Shown here piece by piece: positions 9,870 through 19,129 of a stretch of DNA of 38,376 nucleotides; position 1 is the first letter of the stretch, and every line of letters begins with the position of its first letter. Origin of the DNA: Microcaldota archaeon (lineage in GTDB: Archaea; Micrarchaeota; Micrarchaeia; CAILAH01); the NCBI GenBank assembly GCA_026413685.1, contig JAOAKK010000004.1, positions 1 to 38,376 of the forward strand, read 5' to 3'. A program made the translations under genes and the position numbers. The notes under the pieces were generated by a model. It worked only from the letters and a program-made list of their open reading frames with translations. It was not told the origin of the DNA and searched no databases.

Positions 9870-12251
9870 ATGCGGTTTAACACAAAGAAGCAGGTGAAAA
9901 CGCATGCCTCAGCAGTATTCCTATTTGTGGCCGCATTGTTATTCTTAGCCAACGCACCTTCTGCAGCCATAACTTCAGGCAGGCTTGTGTTTGCAAACAG
10001 CTCAAACGCCACGCTATATTTTGATACGGCAACGGCAACATATGTGGATACTTCACTCGCAAACCCAAACGTCTACGTAGAGCTCTGTGCTACGCACGGC
10101 ACAGACCTGGTAGGAAAGTTTGTGTCTGTTTACTACCGGTCTGGAGCAATAAACATAAGCATAGGCCTTGTCCCTGTGAAGATAATTTATGTGAACGCAT
10201 TGAATTGTACTGTGGTTGATGTTGACATAAGCGTATACAGGGCGTTTTACCCAGGCATACTTTCAATAGGTATCTCATCAACCCCCCAAATGAATAATCC
10301 CGTGTTCATAGACCTTACCAACCGTACAGGCCTTCTCTCAGGTGAATATAGGTATACTGACAAGTCCACATCAACAAACACTATAATACATCTTGAGAAA
10401 ATATATTATTCCGGGAACAATGAGATTACAACAGACAAGCCATACCTCATAGTCTCATTGTGGAATAGCAGCGGGTTTATCAACAGCACACTTGTAAACA
10501 GGACAACGGATGCAGTATTTCCATTAACAAGTTACTCTTTCATAAAAGTCAACAATCTCACAGCGAGGCTTTATGCGCCCCAATGCACAGTTGACCCTGA
10601 CTGTGGGCAATGCCAAAGATGCGCCAGCGGCACGTGTGTCCCAATCCCTGGGTGTGGAGATGCAGAAGCGCCGCAGAAACTTTATCTTTCAGTGTCAACA
10701 ACAGGCTATGTTGGCGACCCAGTCGTGTTTACTGTGAAGAGCAGGGGTGCGGTTAAGGATGCCACTGTTCGCATATATTACAGTGAAGGTGGCTCAGCAG
10801 TCCTTGTCGACACTGGAAAAACAGATTCAGAAGGCAAGTATACTGCGGATGCGGCAGCACTTGATAAGGCAGGCACGTATTATGCCTATGCATCAAAAGG
10901 AGGGTTTATCAGGTCAGATGAGGAATATTTTGAGCTCGAAAAGGCTAAGCTTTCAGTGGCGTCGTCCAGCGAGGTTTATGTGCGCACGGAAATTTCAGCA
11001 ACAGTGGCGGACCAAAGGACGGGAAAGCCAGTTGAAGGTGCGCAGGTTAAATTATACTCGCCTTCAGGCGCAGTGGTTGACACGTGCACTACAAGCCAAG
11101 AAGGCAGGTGTGTGTTCTCGGCCGGTGCAGTGCGCAGCCCTGGCACGTATGCTATAGTTGCAAAAAAGCACTTTTATGATGACGGTGCGGCTGTTGTTAA
11201 TGTGTTTCTTTACCCTCTCACAATTGAATACCCGGATAGTGTATATGCACGGCAAGAGTTTGATATGATGGCAGTCTCTTTCGGCCGCCCACTTGAGGAT
11301 GTGCAGATAAAAATCAAGGACAAGCCGGCTTACACCACAGGGAAGGACGGCAAGGTAACGGGCATAGTGTTTTCCCAGCCGGGTGATTATGAATTTACTG
11401 CGCGCAAAGAGGATTATCAAACATTCAAAGGCATAATACAGGTTAGTTGGCCACCTATAATCCCTCTTTTCCCGAAAGAAATGTACTCAAAGGAGAAGTT
11501 CGTAATAACAGCAACATCGCCTGACAAGGATTGCATAAGTGGTGTCAGGATAGTAATAGGTGATGGGTATATTTACAATACAAGCACGATTGGTGAGGCC
11601 ACTGTCCGTGTTGAAGTGCCGAACAATTACACAATTGTGATGTCAAAGGACGGGTGTGAGCCATACGTTGGCATAATAGAAATTCCAGAGAGGCCGCCTG
11701 AAAAGCCATACGAAAAGCCCATTGTGGAGAAAAAGCCGCCAAAATCAGCAGCAGAGCTCATATCAGAGACGATAGGGTTTGGTGCGCTAGTTAAGTCTGG
11801 CTGTGAAGGGTTTTATGTGGAAGGCCTTCCAGTTGTGCTGTGCGACCTGCTATGGCTTTTAGTAGTAGCAATGGCAGCGGCAGCGGCATACTTAGGCAAG
11901 ACAAACATGCACAAGGCAGCATATTTCTTTGTGCCCATCATTGCTGCGATTGCAACATTGCCAGTTATAGGTGTGCTGGTTGCTGCGTTGGTGCTTTCAT
12001 TTGCATACCGCGGGTGGGCGGATGAGAGGGCGAGAATAAGGGCGTTAAAGGAAGAGGCTGAGAAGGTCAGCAAGGAGCTTGCAGCTGGTAAGAGTGTTGG
12101 CGAAGTGTTGCGCGAAGAGGCCGGAGGCAAGCCTCCAGCGGATAAAACATCAACTCCCAAAAATAGCAGTGATGTAAAGAATAGTGGTGCAGGGGGAGCA
12201 GGTGTTGGTAGCAGCAAGGGTCAGCCGCCACAACAGCCGCAGAACCAATAA
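9870..12251 (+). CDS. Surface-anchored membrane protein with Ig-like/carboxypeptidase-regulatory-like repeats
   Basis: MRFNTKKQVKT... signal; repeats such as KDATVRIYYSEG...TDSEGKYTADA, EGAQVKLYSPSG...TSQEGRCVFSAG and EDVQIKIKDKPAYTTGKDGKVTG; C-terminal TM helices and Gln/Pro-rich tail. Confidence 0.7.
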   Translation: MRFNTKKQVKTHASAVFLFVAALLFLANAPSAAITSGRLVFANSSNATLYFDTATATYVDTSLANPNVYVELCATHGTDLVGKFVSVYYRSGAINISIGLVPVKIIYVNALNCTVVDVDISVYRAFYPGILSIGISSTPQMNNPVFIDLTNRTGLLSGEYRYTDKSTSTNTIIHLEKIYYSGNNEITTDKPYLIVSLWNSSGFINSTLVNRTTDAVFPLTSYSFIKVNNLTARLYAPQCTVDPDCGQCQRCASGTCVPIPGCGDAEAPQKLYLSVSTTGYVGDPVVFTVKSRGAVKDATVRIYYSEGGSAVLVDTGKTDSEGKYTADAAALDKAGTYYAYASKGGFIRSDEEYFELEKAKLSVASSSEVYVRTEISATVADQRTGKPVEGAQVKLYSPSGAVVDTCTTSQEGRCVFSAGAVRSPGTYAIVAKKHFYDDGAAVVNVFLYPLTIEYPDSVYARQEFDMMAVSFGRPLEDVQIKIKDKPAYTTGKDGKVTGIVFSQPGDYEFTARKEDYQTFKGIIQVSWPPIIPLFPKEMYSKEKFVITATSPDKDCISGVRIVIGDGYIYNTSTIGEATVRVEVPNNYTIVMSKDGCEPYVGIIEIPERPPEKPYEKPIVEKKPPKSAAELISETIGFGALVKSGCEGFYVEGLPVVLCDLLWLLVVAMAAAAAYLGKTNMHKAAYFFVPIIAAIATLPVIGVLVAALVLSFAYRGWADERARIRALKEEAEKVSKELAAGKSVGEVLREEAGGKPPADKTSTPKNSSDVKNSGAGGAGVGSSKGQPPQQPQNQ

Positions 12252-12270
12252 TTGGCATGTGAGTGGTTAG

Positions 12271-12867
12271 ATGGATAAGGTCTCATTCAAGAACATTGAT
12301 ATTGCGCTTGAGAGTTATGATGACCTTTATTCTGATTTTGACATATCCCATTATGCGAAGCGCGAGCTCTCAGAGGATTTTGTGAAGGAGCTTATTAAGC
12401 GCACGAGCGGTGAGCATGACACAAAAACATTGCAAATCACACTTTCAATACCTTCAGCCAAGCGTGATATCCCAGCTGAGCGTACAATAATCAGGAGGAT
12501 AAAACAGCATTTTGCTAAGAGGGCAGAGAGCTATTCGCTTGAGATACAAAATCACCAAAGAAGGGGCATTAAATACATATTTGTGGGCGCGTTGATAATT
12601 TTGGCAGATGTATTCATCCCTAAAGATGCTTTTCCCTTGTTGGGTGCAATATTCAGTGTGCTGATGGTTGCTGGCTGGTTTGGTGTGTGGACAGGGATAG
12701 CAAAAATACTCGATGAGCCGGCAGGGATGATTGCACAGAAAAAGATATACAGTAATCTTGCATCAGCCCATTATGTTTTTGTGAATGAGGAGGACATAGT
12801 AATGCTCAAGCAGGCAGAAAGCACGGAAATGCTGCTTAAGGAGCCTCCAAGACCACAAGCCCCTTAA
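12271..12867 (+). CDS. Conserved-looking membrane protein, function unknown
   Basis: 198-aa ORF with two central hydrophobic segments; follows the upstream gene by 19 bp. Confidence 0.6.
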   Translation: MDKVSFKNIDIALESYDDLYSDFDISHYAKRELSEDFVKELIKRTSGEHDTKTLQITLSIPSAKRDIPAERTIIRRIKQHFAKRAESYSLEIQNHQRRGIKYIFVGALIILADVFIPKDAFPLLGAIFSVLMVAGWFGVWTGIAKILDEPAGMIAQKKIYSNLASAHYVFVNEEDIVMLKQAESTEMLLKEPPRPQAP

Positions 12868-12918
12868 CGACTAATATAATAGAAATATTTTTATATATGT
12901 TTTGCACCAATACTTCCA

Positions 12919-14064
12919 ATGAGTGGGCTACTTAAGAAGGTTGTGGCATCAGTATTATTTCCAGGTGCGATTATTGCTGCAACGATGTTTTCGCCACCAC
13001 ACCAGCATAGTGGTAGCACTAAGGATGGGGAAAAACCGCCCATTGAGAATGTTTGCCGCCAGCATTCGCCTAGCGATGTAATCCAAATGTTCCCCGACCC
13101 CAACGGCGTGTGTGAAGAAAACCCACCCGAAGAAACACAGGAGAACTGCCCACAAATCCCAGTAGCAGATGCTTCTTTCAGGAAAAGCCCAAAGATGATT
13201 GTGGAATTGCTTGAAAAATGCCCTTCAAAAGCACAGCATATCCTCAGTGAAGCATGGGTTACTGAATATATGAAGGGCACACACGCCAATGTAATACCGG
13301 AATCTTTGCTGCGCACCCTCAATAGTGGTCAGTTTTACAATGCAGTCATGGGCTTCCGTAAAGGGCTGGCTGAAAGGGAAGCACAAACAGGGAAGCCACT
13401 GCCTGAGGATATACGAGAAATGTTTCTTGCATTATCATTTACTCCTGTTTTTGAGTCAAACTGGTCAAATAGGTGCTCGCCGCGTAAGGCATGTGGCCCC
13501 TATCAGTTTACACGGCAAACAGCAAAAAAATATGGCCTCGTGAAAGAGTACAGGGACCACCATGGAAAGCTGGTTGGCATTACAGACAATAGGCATAAGA
13601 ACTATGATTCTGCAAGGGCGGCAGCACATTTGCTTTATGATTTATACATCTCTTTTGGAGGAGATATGAATCTTGCACTCTCAGCATACAATTCAGGCCA
13701 GCCGTGGAAATATGCATCATTTGCGAGAAAAGCCAATTCCCCAATATCATATCAAGGTTATCTAAGTTTTCTTGCGGCACAAGCAAGAAGCACTAATAGG
13801 GGGCCTGACATTAGGGACATTGTCGAGAATGCAAACTACGTGCCAAAAGCGCTTGCCGTTCTTAAGATAATAAAAGAGCAGCATCCAGAGTTTGTGTTGT
13901 TTGCAGCTGGCAAAATCAGCTATGAAAAGCTCAGGCAAAAGGCACTTGCAGGCATACCCTGCACAACCGGCAAATGCGATATCAAGAAGATAAAAGATAT
14001 AAGGGCAAAAGGCCAAGGCAAGCCACAGTATGCAATCAGGGAGACACTTACAAAAAACATGTAG
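12919..14064 (+). CDS. Lytic-transglycosylase-like (SLT/lysozyme fold) exported protein
   Basis: N-terminal hydrophobic segment; TPVFESNWSNRCSPRKACGPYQFTRQTAKKYGL...NYDSARAAAHLLYDLYISFGGDMNLALSAYNSG matches SLT-domain motifs (ES, GPYQF, AYNSG). Confidence 0.75.
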   Translation: MSGLLKKVVASVLFPGAIIAATMFSPPHQHSGSTKDGEKPPIENVCRQHSPSDVIQMFPDPNGVCEENPPEETQENCPQIPVADASFRKSPKMIVELLEKCPSKAQHILSEAWVTEYMKGTHANVIPESLLRTLNSGQFYNAVMGFRKGLAEREAQTGKPLPEDIREMFLALSFTPVFESNWSNRCSPRKACGPYQFTRQTAKKYGLVKEYRDHHGKLVGITDNRHKNYDSARAAAHLLYDLYISFGGDMNLALSAYNSGQPWKYASFARKANSPISYQGYLSFLAAQARSTNRGPDIRDIVENANYVPKALAVLKIIKEQHPEFVLFAAGKISYEKLRQKALAGIPCTTGKCDIKKIKDIRAKGQGKPQYAIRETLTKNM

Positions 14065-14113
14065 TACCCCTCTAAATCGTATAATTTTTATTGCTTGGCG
14101 CATATCTTGTGTT

Positions 14114-14770
14114 ATGAGCGTTCGCACAGGAATCGTAAGGATGCTCGAACTGCTGAGTAAAGCATACGGGAGGCAGAAATGGTGGCCTGCAGATACGCCT
14201 TTTGAAGTTTGTGTAGGTGCAATACTGACACAGAATACTTCATGGAAAAATGTAGAGAAGGCAATTTCAAGGATGAGGAAGGAAGGATTGCTGGATGCAA
14301 GCGCCATACTCAATGCCCCGGCACACGTGCTTGAGGATGCAATCAGGCCGGCAGGGTTTTACAAGCAGAAAGCGCAAAGGCTTAAGCATTTCTGCACGCA
14401 TACCTATTTTAATGGGATTAGCCAGATGTCATTACAGGATGCACGTGCCCATCTTCTTTCATTAAAAGGCATAGGCCGCGAGACTGCTGATTCAATCCTC
14501 CTGTATGCATTTGGCAAGCCCATCTTTGTGGTTGATGCATACACGAAGCGTATATATGGCCGTGTTTTTGAGGGCAAGGATAGCACCGCATTAAGCTATG
14601 AGGAGGTTCGCACGGTGTTTGAGAAGGCACTTGGCAAAAACACACGCAAGCTTAATGAGATGCACGCCTTGCTCGTTGAGCACGCAAAACTCCACTGTAA
14701 GAAATCCTTCCCAAAATGCCAAGGCTGCCCGCTTCTAAAAATGTGCAATTTTGGCAGGAACCAGGCATAA
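14114..14770 (+). CDS. Endonuclease III-related HhH-GPD DNA glycosylase with 4Fe-4S cluster (COG2231/MagIII-like)
   Basis: LTQNTSWKNVEKAI, LKGIGRETADSILLYAFGKPIFVVDAYTKRI, and C-x6-C-x2-C-x5-C (CKKSFPKCQGCPLLKMC). Confidence 0.88.
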   Translation: MSVRTGIVRMLELLSKAYGRQKWWPADTPFEVCVGAILTQNTSWKNVEKAISRMRKEGLLDASAILNAPAHVLEDAIRPAGFYKQKAQRLKHFCTHTYFNGISQMSLQDARAHLLSLKGIGRETADSILLYAFGKPIFVVDAYTKRIYGRVFEGKDSTALSYEEVRTVFEKALGKNTRKLNEMHALLVEHAKLHCKKSFPKCQGCPLLKMCNFGRNQA

Positions 14771-14779
14771 TAAAAACCC

Positions 14780-15199
14780 CTATCCCTCTTCCATTGCTTT
14801 TGCAATCTCTTCCCTAACAATCTCTCTTATTTCAGAAGGTGCCTCTTCGTTGTATGGAAGGTTCTCAATCTTGGCAATGTAATCTCTTGCACCATAATCT
14901 GTTGGGACGAGATGTATATGGATATGGCTTTCAGACCTTTTTGTCTTTGGGTTTACAACAATTATGGGGTAGTGGCTATACACTTTATTGATTGCGTGCG
15001 AGCATTTCTCAACAACATCAAAAATTTCCTTTGCTTCCTCTTCTGTCAGCTCGTCAAAGGCCTCCAGATGGCGTTTAGGCAGTACAAGCACATGCCCGGG
15101 CTTGAGAAGCCTCAGGTTAACTAGTATGAAAGAATGTTTTCCTATATACGCGACATGTTTTCCCTTTTGCAATTCATCGCATAGAGCACACCTACTCAT
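14780..15199 (-). CDS. HIT family protein
   Basis: CALCDE...; LVLPKRHLEAFDELTEEE; HIT triad SHIHIHLVP. Confidence 0.92.
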   Translation of the reverse strand: MSRCALCDELQKGKHVAYIGKHSFILVNLRLLKPGHVLVLPKRHLEAFDELTEEEAKEIFDVVEKCSHAINKVYSHYPIIVVNPKTKRSESHIHIHLVPTDYGARDYIAKIENLPYNEEAPSEIREIVREEIAKAMEEG

Positions 15200-15208
15200 T
15201 ACCCCACC

Positions 15209-15661
15209 TCACATCTCAACTTCCTGGAACTTGTAATACCATACCTTTCCTTCCTTATCTACAACTGCGTAAATAAGGTCTTTTCTTGCCCTTCTCACAT
15301 CCTCCCTCAGCCTAGCCATATCTTCGAGTGTAATGCCCATATCTTTGATTGCTTTTACTGCAAACTTGCTTTCAGCGTGCTTTGGTATCATCCCTTTCTC
15401 ATACGCAAGCATAATCCCATCTTTTTCAACATAGTTTGCGACGTGCATTTTTTTCCTGAGGTCCTTAAACACAACATACGCAAGCGCAAGCTTTTCATCC
15501 TTCCTAATATAATCTAGCGCATCATCATACCTAGCCTTTCCGATTTCTGTTAGGTATGCAGCCTGGAGCACATCAACAAAAAGCTTCTCACCTTTCCTGT
15601 AGCCTATCCCGCGCATCTCAAGCTCTTCGGCAAGGCCGCCGTCCAGCACTTCATATTCCAT
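15209..15661 (-). CDS. endA: tRNA-intron (splicing) endonuclease, short form
   Basis: YVVFKDLRKKMHVANYVEKDGIMLAYEKGMIPKHAESKFAVKAI...RRARKDLIYAVVDKEGKVWYYKF; catalytic Tyr/His/Lys all identifiable. Confidence 0.85.
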   Translation of the reverse strand: MEYEVLDGGLAEELEMRGIGYRKGEKLFVDVLQAAYLTEIGKARYDDALDYIRKDEKLALAYVVFKDLRKKMHVANYVEKDGIMLAYEKGMIPKHAESKFAVKAIKDMGITLEDMARLREDVRRARKDLIYAVVDKEGKVWYYKFQEVEM

Positions 15662-15712
15662 GTGCTAGTTTTTGCTGTTACAAATTAAAAACCTTGGGTA
15701 CATAATTGTCTT

Positions 15713-16195
15713 ATGCCTAAGATGAGAACGGGCTGGATAACGTTTACGTGCAGTGAGGACAGCACAATAGTGTTTCTTGAGCTACTGAACAAGAATTTCT
15801 TTGACTGGTCAGAGCGTATGGAATTTGTGTATTGCAACGCACTCAAGAAAAGCGGTGATGTGCTCAAGGTTCGTGATGTGGATGTGTTTTTTGTTGAGGG
15901 TGCCATAAGCACGGAAGACGAGAAAAGGAAGCTTGAGCATATTCGCAGCATATCAAAATATGTTGTGGCCATAGGTGCATGTGCATGCACGGGCATGCCT
16001 TCTTCACAGCGCAATTTTTTTGATGAGAGGACAAAATCAGAAATAACGCCGCGGCTTGAAAAGTTTTGCCTTTTCAGCGAGGTCCAGCCCATAACCAAAT
16101 TCATAAAGGTTGATGATATGGTCATGGGTTGCCCGATGGATGAGAAAGCGTTTGTGAGGACGCTTGGCAAATACTTTGGCATATTTAAGGTGTAA
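15713..16195 (+). CDS. Minimal [NiFe]-hydrogenase small subunit (proximal-cluster domain only)
   Basis: FTCSEDST, VDVFFVEGAISTEDE, VVAIGACACTG, MVMGCPMDEKAF align with group 3 (sulfhydrogenase delta/MvhG-like) small subunits; ends after the GCP motif; 8 bp upstream of the large subunit. Confidence 0.85.
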   Translation: MPKMRTGWITFTCSEDSTIVFLELLNKNFFDWSERMEFVYCNALKKSGDVLKVRDVDVFFVEGAISTEDEKRKLEHIRSISKYVVAIGACACTGMPSSQRNFFDERTKSEITPRLEKFCLFSEVQPITKFIKVDDMVMGCPMDEKAFVRTLGKYFGIFKV

Positions 16196-16203
16196 GTGAT
16201 ATT

Positions 16204-17493
16204 ATGCATGCTGAAAACTTTGATATTACGCTTGAGTCGATAAGCAAGATTGAGGGCCATGCGGGGCTTGACATTTCTGTCCGTAACGGTGAGGTCCGCA
16301 ATGTCCGCCTCAAGGTGAGCGAGAACCTAAGGTTTTTCAAGGAAGCCGTCCGTGGCAAGAAATTTACAAGTGCACACCAGCTTGTTTCGCGCATTTGTGG
16401 GACTTGTAGCACGGCACATCTGATGGGATGCATTGAGTGCATAGAGAACATTTTTGGGATTGAGAGGCCACCCCAGGCAATCGTGCTCAAGCACCTGACA
16501 ATGAATGGGTTACAGGTGCGTGACCATGCAATGCACTTGTTTTTTTTCTGCCTTCCGGATGTGCTTGGCAAGGACTCAGTGTTAGACTTCAAATCAGATA
16601 AGGAGAAGGAAATCCTCCATAAGGCACTTCATGTTAAGGAGGTTGGGAACGCCATCGGGACGATAGTGGCAGGCCGTGCAGTCCACCCGACAATTCCAAC
16701 CATAGGTGGGTTCACAAAAGCCCCCTCCCCGGAAGACGTGAAGAAGCTTATATCTATGATTAAGGAGGAGCGCGATAGTGCGGTTGAATTTGTTGAGATG
16801 TTTGGTGAGTGGGACAAGGAATTGGCCAGGAAGACAAAATATGTTGCGACGAAGAGCACACTTTATAATTTTTGGGAGGGCCAGCTCTGTGACTCAAACG
16901 GCACGTGCATTCCTGAATTTTCCTTTACAGACCACCTCTACAAGGTGGTTATACCTTACTCGCAGGCTGAGGGGTTCCTGTATAAGGATGAGACGTATAT
17001 GGTCGGTGCGCTTGCACGCATGAATATCGGGAAGGAAACACTTCATAGGGATACGCGGCGCGATCTTGGGAAATACATCTCCAAGTTTCCGAGCAATAAC
17101 ATTTTCCACAATAACTTAGCGCAGGCGATTGAGATTGTCCATGCTCTTGACCATTCACTGGAGCTCCTTGAAACAACAGAGTTCAAGGAGGAAAAGCCAC
17201 CTGTGATTGAGCCAAAAGAGGCTGGTGGGACAGGCATTGTAGAGGCGCCGCGCGGCACGCTATATTACTATCTTGAGTTTGATTCAGGTGGGAACGTAGC
17301 TCGTGCAGACCTAGTAATACCTACAGCACAAAACCACATCATGATGGAGAAGGATGCAGGCCTTCTTGTCCAAAAGTGTTTAGAGCATGGCATCCCACGC
17401 GAGCAGATAGAGCGCGAGCTTGAAATGCTGATACGCGCATATGACCCGTGCATGAGCTGTGCCACACATTTTCTGCAGGTTAACTGGAAATAA
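16204..17493 (+). CDS. [NiFe]-hydrogenase large subunit
   Basis: SKIEGHAGLDI; L1 motif RICGTCSTAH; L2 motif DPCMSCATH followed by FLQVNWK; all four NiFe-ligating Cys retained. Confidence 0.92.
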   Translation: MHAENFDITLESISKIEGHAGLDISVRNGEVRNVRLKVSENLRFFKEAVRGKKFTSAHQLVSRICGTCSTAHLMGCIECIENIFGIERPPQAIVLKHLTMNGLQVRDHAMHLFFFCLPDVLGKDSVLDFKSDKEKEILHKALHVKEVGNAIGTIVAGRAVHPTIPTIGGFTKAPSPEDVKKLISMIKEERDSAVEFVEMFGEWDKELARKTKYVATKSTLYNFWEGQLCDSNGTCIPEFSFTDHLYKVVIPYSQAEGFLYKDETYMVGALARMNIGKETLHRDTRRDLGKYISKFPSNNIFHNNLAQAIEIVHALDHSLELLETTEFKEEKPPVIEPKEAGGTGIVEAPRGTLYYYLEFDSGGNVARADLVIPTAQNHIMMEKDAGLLVQKCLEHGIPREQIERELEMLIRAYDPCMSCATHFLQVNWK

Positions 17494-17531
17494 GCCAAAT
17501 GCACACACATGTGAACGCCGCAACGCTTAAG

Positions 17532-17900
17532 TCAAATTATTCCGGGTACAAGCGAGCTTATCATAAGCCCGACAGCAAAAGACGCGGCGTTTGCAAGCAA
17601 GGATATGCCGAAAGCGCATCTCCAGCCTATCGCAGGGAATACAAAATAGTACAAAACAGCCTCTACAACAAAAGCAAATATCTCTGGCCATACCGGCCCG
17701 ATACTAAGGAATGGGAAAGCAAACCATACAAAAGGAAGGGTAATGAGGCTTGCGGCACACCCCCATTTAATGATGTGCAGTGCAGCAAGCCTGCCTTTTA
17801 GCAGCACATACAAAACCGATAATTCAACGGCAAGCGTTATCCCTAACGCATTGATAAAACCCACAAAACCCCCATCATGATATAAGTGAGCGCTTTGCAA
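17532..17900 (-). CDS. Hypothetical multi-pass membrane protein
   Basis: 122-aa hydrophobic ORF; start overlaps the end of the next gene on the same strand. Confidence 0.5.
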   Translation of the reverse strand: MQSAHLYHDGGFVGFINALGITLAVELSVLYVLLKGRLAALHIIKWGCAASLITLPFVWFAFPFLSIGPVWPEIFAFVVEAVLYYFVFPAIGWRCAFGISLLANAASFAVGLMISSLVPGII

Positions 17901-18345
17901 TTGCCCCTATGAGTGCACCCCTATCTTGGCAATCTGACCATTCCTGCGTGTAAATGCCAGTATCAACATCAACCGCAACTTTATATTGGCCTGGCCTTGA
18001 GAAGTCAAAAAGCCCTGTCTCCTTATACGTTTCCCACTCACCCAGCTTATACCTGAACTTCCCCTGGCCAGGTGCATAGCAAGGGTTGAGCTTGTAAAAC
18101 CAATCCTCGTTTGTACATATCCCTTTATTGCACGCCAGTCTGGCAACCCTCTTACCCACAGGGCTGTCACTTTCAGGCCCTTCTTCAAGGCATACAAACT
18201 CTACCTCCGCACTGCCCGTGTACGGATTGCCTCCCTTAACCAAGGAAACAGTTATTTGTGGGCGGGGCGCTGTTGGCCCAACATCAGCAAACACAATCCC
18301 CATCACCAGGGCAGCCATTATAATGGTCAAATAAGCACTTGCCAT
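17875..18345 (-). CDS. Hypothetical exported protein
   Basis: Signal peptide MASAYLTIIMAALVMGIVFA; four Cys in the ectodomain. Confidence 0.55.
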   Translation of the reverse strand: MASAYLTIIMAALVMGIVFADVGPTAPRPQITVSLVKGGNPYTGSAEVEFVCLEEGPESDSPVGKRVARLACNKGICTNEDWFYKLNPCYAPGQGKFRYKLGEWETYKETGLFDFSRPGQYKVAVDVDTGIYTQEWSDCQDRGALIGAIAKRSLIS

Positions 18346-18369
18346 GTTTTCACCAATAACACCAGTTCT

Positions 18370-19020
18370 TTATTTTTTTGAAATGAGCTCAAGCACAACG
18401 GGCAGCTCGATAATCACGTTTATGACGGCATCCGCCCCGGCACCTACCAATTCCTCGCGCGGGAAAGAGCTTGTTATTGCAATGCATTTCATCCCAGCAG
18501 CTTTTGCACTCTTTACCCCATTTATTGAGTCCTCAACAACTACACATTCCTCAGGGCTTACTCCCATTTCTTTTGCTGCTTTTAGGTATGGCTCCGGGTC
18601 CGGCTTGCCTTTTACAACATCATCACCAGTTATTATCTGCTCAAAATATTTCCTTAGTTCAAACCTGTTAACAACCAGCTCAACAATCTCTTTTGGGCTT
18701 GAGCTCACAAGCGCAAGCCTATATTTTCCTTTGATATTGCCCAGTGCAGCGTGCAGGCCGGAGAACAGCTTTATATCCTCACTAAACATCCCAAAAACAG
18801 CAATCTTTTTTGCAAGTATTTCTTCAGGTGTTGCACCTTTTATATTATACATTTCAATGGCTTTCCTGTAAACATCCAGTTCTCTCATCCCTTTTATCTG
18901 TTTCCACCTGCTATCAAGCCTGACACCATACTCTCCCAATATTTTTGCATCTGCCTTTTCATGTGCAGGCTCGGTGTTTGACACAACACCATCCATATCA
19001 AAAAGCACGGTTGATATCAT
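18370..19020 (-). CDS. HAD-superfamily hydrolase (beta-phosphoglucomutase/phosphatase-like)
   Basis: VLFDMDGVVSNTEPAH, LVSSSPKEIV, KGKPDPEPYLKAAKEMGVSPEECVVVEDSINGVKSAKAAGM. Confidence 0.9.
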   Translation of the reverse strand: MISTVLFDMDGVVSNTEPAHEKADAKILGEYGVRLDSRWKQIKGMRELDVYRKAIEMYNIKGATPEEILAKKIAVFGMFSEDIKLFSGLHAALGNIKGKYRLALVSSSPKEIVELVVNRFELRKYFEQIITGDDVVKGKPDPEPYLKAAKEMGVSPEECVVVEDSINGVKSAKAAGMKCIAITSSFPREELVGAGADAVINVIIELPVVLELISKK

Positions 19021-19129
19021 ATTATTATCACACCTCATCAGGCAGGCTTTAGTAACCCAGGGCACACATACGCAGGAAATCATACAAAGAAGCAACAGCT
19101 TGCACTATTGCTTTGCTATGGCATATCAC

